Below are positions 58,773-64,000 of a stretch of DNA of 64,000 bases, one piece after another. The DNA comes from Limnohabitans sp. Rim8 (lineage in GTDB: Bacteria > Pseudomonadota > Gammaproteobacteria > Burkholderiales > Burkholderiaceae_C): contig NZ_CAMBNZ010000005.1 of NCBI RefSeq assembly GCF_945869175.1, positions 1-64,000 on the forward strand. The letters are read 5' to 3'. The number at the start of each line of letters is the position of its first letter. The stretch's first letter is position 1. The notes under the pieces were generated by a model. That model ran no database searches. It was given only the letters and a program-made list of their open reading frames with translations, and had not been told where the DNA came from. Made by a program: the position numbers and the translations under genes.

Positions 58773-59884
58773 GTTGTCTTGATCTCCATTTGGGTGATTT
58801 GTCTGCTGGATATGGCCGACCAGTCCCAGGCAATGCCCAAGCCGGGGGTGTCGGGTGGCATGGCAAAGCCATCTTTGACTTGCATGCGCGAGGTGGTGAT
58901 GTCGTCCAGCTGCGGGATGTACTCCACCCAAGTGGCATTGGGCACGGCAGCGCACAGGCTCACATGCAACTCCATCAAAAAATGTGGGCACACTGCCACA
59001 TCAAAGGTTTCAGCCAGGTGGGCGGTCTTGATCCAGGGCGTGATGCCACCGATGCGAGCCACATCGGGTTGCACGATGGAACATGCGCCCTGCTCCAGGT
59101 ATTCGCGGAACTGCATCGGGTGGTACATGGACTCACCCACCGCCACGGGAATGGTGGTGTGCTCGCGCAACTGACGGTGGCCCGACACATCCTCTGCAGG
59201 CAGCGGCTCCTCGATCCAGGCCAGACCGAGCCCATCAAAAGCGCGCGCACGTCGAACGACTTCTGCACGGTTGAAGCCCTGGTTGGCATCAGTCATCAGC
59301 TCAAAGCCCGGCCCCACGGCGTCGCGCACCGCGCTCAGGCGGGCCACATCTTCGCTCACATGCGGTCGTCCGATCTTGATCTTGGCGCCTTTGAAGCCCT
59401 GGGCTTTCGCCTCCAAAGTTTGGTCCACCAGCGCTTCGGGCGACAAATGTAACCAGCCGCCTTCGGTGGTGTACAGCGGCACACGCGACTGAGCCCCACC
59501 CAGCAACTGCCACAGTGGCAGGCCCTGGCTTTTCGCACGCCAGTCCCACAACGCGGTGTCCACGCAGGCCAGCGCCAAACTGGTCATGGCCCCAACAGCG
59601 GTGGCGTGGGTGTGAAAAAACAGGTCTTTCCAAATCGCTTCAACCTTGACTGGGTCGCGCCCGATCAAACGCGGCGCCAAATGGTCTTTGAGCAAGGCAA
59701 TGACCGAAGAGCCGCCCGTGCCAATCGTGTAGGCGTAACCGGTGGCTTCCAGCCCATCACTGCAGTGCAGCGTGAGCAAGATGGTCTCTTGCGTCACAAA
59801 CGACTGAATGGCGTCGGTGCGCAGCACCTTGGGCGGCAAGTTGACTTGACGAAGGCTGACACGGTCAATGGTGACTGAAGGCAT
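58769..59884 (-). CDS. Mandelate racemase/enolase-superfamily acid-sugar dehydratase
   Basis: GAKIKIGRP (KxK), ELMTDANQGF, WIEEPLPAEDVSGHRQL; conserved C-terminal PHFLMELH. Confidence 0.9.
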   Translation of the reverse strand: MPSVTIDRVSLRQVNLPPKVLRTDAIQSFVTQETILLTLHCSDGLEATGYAYTIGTGGSSVIALLKDHLAPRLIGRDPVKVEAIWKDLFFHTHATAVGAMTSLALACVDTALWDWRAKSQGLPLWQLLGGAQSRVPLYTTEGGWLHLSPEALVDQTLEAKAQGFKGAKIKIGRPHVSEDVARLSAVRDAVGPGFELMTDANQGFNRAEVVRRARAFDGLGLAWIEEPLPAEDVSGHRQLREHTTIPVAVGESMYHPMQFREYLEQGACSIVQPDVARIGGITPWIKTAHLAETFDVAVCPHFLMELHVSLCAAVPNATWVEYIPQLDDITTSRMQVKDGFAMPPDTPGLGIAWDWSAISSRQITQMEIKTT

Positions 59885-59969
59885 GCAAGTAGCGGCTGAG
59901 GAATGAGGGTTTATGCGGGGCTAAAAAAGCTTGACCGCTGAAAACTGACCGTGTGATGATTGTGCAACT

Positions 59970-59980
59970 GGTCAGACCAC
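59970..59980. promoter_or_regulatory. Putative FadR/GntR operator
   Basis: Perfect palindrome TGGTC-A-GACCA (fits TnGTnnnACnA) in the divergent intergenic region. Confidence 0.75.
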
Positions 59981-60014
59981 TTGTCCAATTCACGTTATCC
60001 CTGATCCACACCCC

Positions 60015-60743
60015 ATGCCCTTGCACACCGTGGCCCCGCAGCGCCTGTACCGACAGATTGCCGAACAACTTCGGCAACTGATGGTGGCGGGCGAATTCGC
60101 ATTGGGCTCGCGCTTGCCCGCCGAACGGGACTTGGCCACGCAGTTGGGTGTGAGCCGCCCCTCTGTGCGTGAAGCCCTGATCGCGCTCGAGGTGGAAGGC
60201 ATGATCGAGGTGCGCACAGGCTCTGGCATTTATGTGCAGCGCCCAGATGCGCCTAGCAAGCCCACTGCGCATCTTGAGGTCGACACCGATACCCCTGCCG
60301 ACTGGGGACCTCTGGAAGTGATGAGTGCCCGTTTGTTGATCGAAGCCGAGGTCGCTGCATTGGCGGCCACCCATGCACAAAAGACAGACCTCAAAGCCAT
60401 CAAAGCCGGTTTGCAGCAAATGAAACTGGAAGCCGCCCGCGACGAGGTGCCCCGCGATGGCGACGAAGCCTTTCACGCGGCCATCGCCAAGGCCTGCGGC
60501 AACAGCGTCTTGCTCGACACCGTGCAGCGCTACTGGCAAGCCCGCAACGGCCCATTGTTTGAGCGTTTGGGTGACTATTTTGAACACCCCGAATCGTGGC
60601 AAGCCGCCATCGCCGAACACCAGCAGGTCTTGCTGGCGATCGAGGCGCACGACGCCGCGGCCGCCCGCAAAGCCATGCAAAAGCACCTGAAACAAGCCCA
60701 CAAAAGATACAGCGCGAGCTGGCGCCGCGCTCCCGCCCGATAG
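60015..60743 (+). CDS. FadR-subfamily GntR regulator
   Basis: RLYRQIAEQLRQLMVAGEFALGSRLPAERDLATQLGVSRPSVREALIALEVEGMIEVRTGSGIYV. Confidence 0.94.
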   Translation: MPLHTVAPQRLYRQIAEQLRQLMVAGEFALGSRLPAERDLATQLGVSRPSVREALIALEVEGMIEVRTGSGIYVQRPDAPSKPTAHLEVDTDTPADWGPLEVMSARLLIEAEVAALAATHAQKTDLKAIKAGLQQMKLEAARDEVPRDGDEAFHAAIAKACGNSVLLDTVQRYWQARNGPLFERLGDYFEHPESWQAAIAEHQQVLLAIEAHDAAAARKAMQKHLKQAHKRYSASWRRAPAR

Positions 60744-60795
60744 GGGTATGCAGATTTTTCGCGTCAGCATTTTTTAAACCACCGAGGAGACAACG

Positions 60796-61785
60796 ATGAG
60801 CAAACGATTCACCCTGAAAACCCTGGCGGCCTTGGGCGCCGCAGCACTGGGCACGCTGCTGGTCAGCACAGGTGCACAAGCCCAACAAAAACTCAAATGG
60901 GCCCACGTCTACGAGACGTCTGAGCCCTATCACACCGAGTCAGTGTGGGCTGCCGAAGAAATCAAAAAGCGCAGCAACGGCAAGTTCGACATCCAGGTCT
61001 TCCCCGCGTCCACATTGGGCAAAGAAACCGACATCAACCAGGGCCTGACCCTGGGTACGGTGGACATGATCATCAGTGGCCCTTCATTTGCGGCGCGAAC
61101 CTACCCGCGCTTTGGCATTGCTTACTACCCCTTCATCTTCCGCGATGGCGACCACCTGATCGCTTATTCCAAAAGCCCCGTGTTCCAGGAAATGGTCAGT
61201 GAGTTCCGCGCCAAGACAGGTATCCAGGTCACGGCCTACACCTACTACGGTGCCCGTCACACCACCGCACAAAAAGCCTTCACCAACTGCGCTGGCATGA
61301 AGGGCATCAAGATCCGCGTGCCCGATGTACCGGCTTACCGCGCCACACCCGAAGCCTGCGGCGCCAACCCTACCCCCATTGCTTTTGCTGAGGTGTATCT
61401 GGCCCTGCAAAACGGCACTGTGGAGGCCCAGGAAAACCCCCTGACCACGATTGAAGCCAAAAAGTTCTTTGAAGTCCAAAAGGCCATCATGCTGACAGGC
61501 CACATTGTGGACGGACTGACCACCCAGATTGCGCCTCATCTTTGGAACAAGCTCTCAGATGCCGAGAAGAAAGTCTTCACCGATGTGACGCAAGAAGCAG
61601 CCGTGCGGGCCACAGCCAAAATCAAAGCACGCGAAGCCGAGTTGGTGGACGAGTTCAAGAAAAAAGGTCTGCAGATTGTGCAAGTCGACCGCAAGTCCTT
61701 CCAGGACGCTGTGCTCAAAAACAAGCCTCTGACTTCGATGGGCTTCACGCAGGCTGACTTCGACAAAATCCAAGCGGCCAAGTGA
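60796..61785 (+). CDS. TRAP transporter substrate-binding protein (DctP family)
   Basis: LKWAHVYETSEPYHTESVWAAEEIKKRSNGKFDIQVFPASTLGKETDINQGLTLGTVDM. Confidence 0.95.
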   Translation: MSKRFTLKTLAALGAAALGTLLVSTGAQAQQKLKWAHVYETSEPYHTESVWAAEEIKKRSNGKFDIQVFPASTLGKETDINQGLTLGTVDMIISGPSFAARTYPRFGIAYYPFIFRDGDHLIAYSKSPVFQEMVSEFRAKTGIQVTAYTYYGARHTTAQKAFTNCAGMKGIKIRVPDVPAYRATPEACGANPTPIAFAEVYLALQNGTVEAQENPLTTIEAKKFFEVQKAIMLTGHIVDGLTTQIAPHLWNKLSDAEKKVFTDVTQEAAVRATAKIKAREAELVDEFKKKGLQIVQVDRKSFQDAVLKNKPLTSMGFTQADFDKIQAAK

Positions 61786-61882
61786 GTGGCTGACTGTGCC
61801 TGTGCACAGTCCTGATGTGGCGGGTCTGCCTCCAAGCAGGCCCGCTTCTCTTCCCCTGCACGATTGAATTCAAGGACAAGCC

Positions 61883-62458
61883 ATGAGCAACACCCCCGAT
61901 CTGGATGCCATGCCCAAAGTCATGGGCGACGATGGGCAGTTTCACGCCACCGACGACGAAGTGGACCTGTCGGGCACCCCCATCGAGGCTTGGGTCGCAC
62001 TGGCTTTTTTCTGGACCTTGGGCCTGACGGTTTTCTACCAATTTTTCACGCGGTATGTGATGAACAACTCGGCTTCCTGGACCGAGGAAATTGCCCGCTA
62101 TTTGCTGATCGCCGCCGTATTCACAGGCGCGTCGATTGGCGTGGCCAAAAACAACCACATCCAGGTCGATTTTTTCTACCGCTTCATGCCCAACTGGCTG
62201 TCCAGTGGCATGGGCAAGGTGGTGGACGTGATGCGCGTGGCTTTTTTCGCCTCTGCGACTTATCTCACATGGCAAATGATGGAAAAGCTGGGCAGCTACA
62301 AGATGACCATCATCGATTTGCCCATGAACCTGGTTTATGGCGTCGTGCTGGCCGGGTTTGCCTCCATGTGCCTGCGCTCGATCTGGGTGGCCCGTGTGCA
62401 TTGGCAGCGCGGCTACACCGTGCTGCAACGCCCTGAGTCCGAGATGACCGACCGCTGA
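61883..62458 (+). CDS. TRAP transporter small permease (DctQ family)
   Basis: 4-TM protein, FTRYVMNNSASWTEEIARYLLI. Confidence 0.92.
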   Translation: MSNTPDLDAMPKVMGDDGQFHATDDEVDLSGTPIEAWVALAFFWTLGLTVFYQFFTRYVMNNSASWTEEIARYLLIAAVFTGASIGVAKNNHIQVDFFYRFMPNWLSSGMGKVVDVMRVAFFASATYLTWQMMEKLGSYKMTIIDLPMNLVYGVVLAGFASMCLRSIWVARVHWQRGYTVLQRPESEMTDR

Positions 62459-62485
62459 TCGCACCCGACTATCCGAAAGATTGCC

Positions 62486-63880
62486 ATGCTGAAAATACTT
62501 TTTTTAATCCTCATGAGTGGCGGTATCCCGGTGGCGATTGCCATGGCGGGTGCGTCGCTGATTTACCTGTTCTTTGTACAAAGCTCCCCCCCCTTTGTGG
62601 TGATTCACCGGATGGTCTCCGGCATTGACAGCTTTCCCTTGTTGGCCGTGCCCTTCTTCATCCTGGCCGGCAACCTGATGAACAACGCGGGCATCACCAA
62701 CCGCATTTACAACTACGCGCTGGCCTTGGTGGGTTGGCTCAAAGGGGGCTTAGGCCATGTCAACGTGGTGGGCTCGGTCGTGTTCGCAGGCATGAGCGGC
62801 ACAGCGATTGCCGATGCAGCTGGTCTGGGCACCATCGAAATCAAAGCCATGAAAGACCATGGTTACAGCACCGAATTTGCAGTGGGCGTCACGGCGGCAT
62901 CGGCCACACTCGGCCCCATCATTCCGCCCAGCCTGCCCTTTGTGATCTACGGCATGATGGCCAACGTCTCGGTGGGTGCGCTGTTCTTGGCAGGCATTTT
63001 GCCGGGCATCCTGATGGCCCTGCTGATGATGCTGACAGTGGCCTATTTCGCGCACAAAAACGGCTGGGGCGCTGATGTGAAATTCGAGTGGCCCAAAGTC
63101 ATCAAGGCACTGATTGAAACCGCCGTGGTCATTGGTTGGCCCATGGCCATCTGGTGGTTGGTCACCGACATGGGCACACCGGCTCAAATCACCGTCTTCG
63201 TGGCTTTGTTCGTTTTGTTCATGGCCGACAAAATTTTTAAATTCCAAGCGGTCTTGCCCATCATGACCCCGGTCATTTTGATTGGCGGCATGACCACGGG
63301 GGTGTTCACCCCCACCGAAGGGGCGATTGCAGCCTGTGTCTGGGCCATCGTCTTGGGCTTCTTCTGGTACCGCACACTGAACTTCAAGATGTTCGTCAAA
63401 ATCAGTCTGGACACCGTGGAAACCACGGCGACGGTGCTGTTCATTGTGGCTGCTGCGAGCATTTTTGGCTGGATGCTCACGGCCACAGGCGTGACCTCGG
63501 CCATCAGCGAATGGGTCTTGGGCTTTACGAAAGAGCCTTGGGTGTTCTTGCTGCTGGCGAATGCGCTGATGTTGTTTGTGGGCTGCTTCCTGGAGCCTAC
63601 TGCGGCCATCACCATCCTTGTACCCATCCTCGTGCCGATTTGCCTAAAGCTGGGCATCGACCTGGTGCACTTTGGTCTGGTCATGGTGCTGAACTTGATG
63701 ATCGGTCTGCTGCACCCGCCCATGGGCATGGTGCTGTTTGTGCTGGCTCGTGTCGCCAAACTCAGTGTAGAACGCACGACGATTGCCATCTTGCCCTGGC
63801 TGTTCCCCTTGATCGGAAGCTTGGCCGTCATCACCTACTTCCCCAACTTGGTGTTGTGGTTGCCCAAACAATTTTATTAA
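62486..63880 (+). CDS. TRAP transporter large permease (DctM family)
   Basis: Multi-TM, IPVAIAMAGASLIYL...SGTAIADAAGLGTIEIKAMKDHGYSTEFAVGVTAASATLGPIIPPS. Confidence 0.95.
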   Translation: MLKILFLILMSGGIPVAIAMAGASLIYLFFVQSSPPFVVIHRMVSGIDSFPLLAVPFFILAGNLMNNAGITNRIYNYALALVGWLKGGLGHVNVVGSVVFAGMSGTAIADAAGLGTIEIKAMKDHGYSTEFAVGVTAASATLGPIIPPSLPFVIYGMMANVSVGALFLAGILPGILMALLMMLTVAYFAHKNGWGADVKFEWPKVIKALIETAVVIGWPMAIWWLVTDMGTPAQITVFVALFVLFMADKIFKFQAVLPIMTPVILIGGMTTGVFTPTEGAIAACVWAIVLGFFWYRTLNFKMFVKISLDTVETTATVLFIVAAASIFGWMLTATGVTSAISEWVLGFTKEPWVFLLLANALMLFVGCFLEPTAAITILVPILVPICLKLGIDLVHFGLVMVLNLMIGLLHPPMGMVLFVLARVAKLSVERTTIAILPWLFPLIGSLAVITYFPNLVLWLPKQFY

Positions 63881-63889
63881 GACCTTGAC

Positions 63890-64000
63890 ATGAGCTCTTT
63901 CATTCGCCTTCACCCAGCCGATGACGTGGTCATCGCACGTGCCCAGCTCATGAGCGGCAGCACCGTCGACGGCGTGGCCGTGCGCGGCCTCATTCCACCC
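63890..64000 (+). CDS. UxaA-family hydratase/dehydratase, N-terminus (partial at window end)
   Basis: MSSFIRLHPADDVVIARAQLMSGSTVDGVAVRGLIPP. Confidence 0.75.
   Translation, partial: MSSFIRLHPADDVVIARAQLMSGSTVDGVAVRGLIPP

Noticed and set aside
1-64000. CRISPR arrays, tRNA/rRNA genes, IS/transposases, phage genes, defence systems
   Set aside because: No repeat-spacer structure, transposase, phage structural or recognisable defence-protein signature seen by eye; the xerC is the ordinary chromosomal housekeeping recombinase

Overview
The window looks like chromosomal DNA from a Betaproteobacterium, most likely Burkholderiales/Comamonadaceae-like (inferred from gene content and order only). It is densely coding and shows no prophage, IS element, CRISPR array, rRNA or tRNA that I can support. 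Main blocks: (1) start of a dcw cluster on the minus strand (mraZ-rsmH-ftsL) with a 10-bp-phased MraZ-type operator; (2) a DksA-family protein with a very long Lys/Ala/Pro tail, a His-rich COG0523 GTPase, xerC, DUF484, dapF; (3) a NUDIX-MBL fusion, an S4/pseudouridine-synthase-like protein without the catalytic Asp, a cysteine-free IscR-like Rrf2 regulator, RNase P RNA, cysK; (4) decayed LuxR-type regulators, a VF530 protein and a SET-domain protein; (5) glmS with AGG where the start codon should be, an Lrp-like regulator with an upstream repeat array, glmU; (6) a candidate ~90-nt sRNA with an anti-Shine-Dalgarno motif upstream of ilvA; (7) a type II secretion cluster (gspC divergent from gspG-N, D, E, F) with a candidate symmetric, possibly leaderless bidirectional promoter; (8) an ABC/FtsX/DUF3299 operon, htpX, pyrC, an Aap-type amino-acid ABC transporter, an Atm1-type ABC exporter; (9) a beta-oxidation block with a 28-bp TetR palindrome; (10) an acid-sugar catabolism/TRAP locus with a FadR/GntR operator. 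I found no single large undescribed system. The best leads are the sRNA, the glmS start anomaly, the symmetric gsp promoter and the catalytically altered paralogs.
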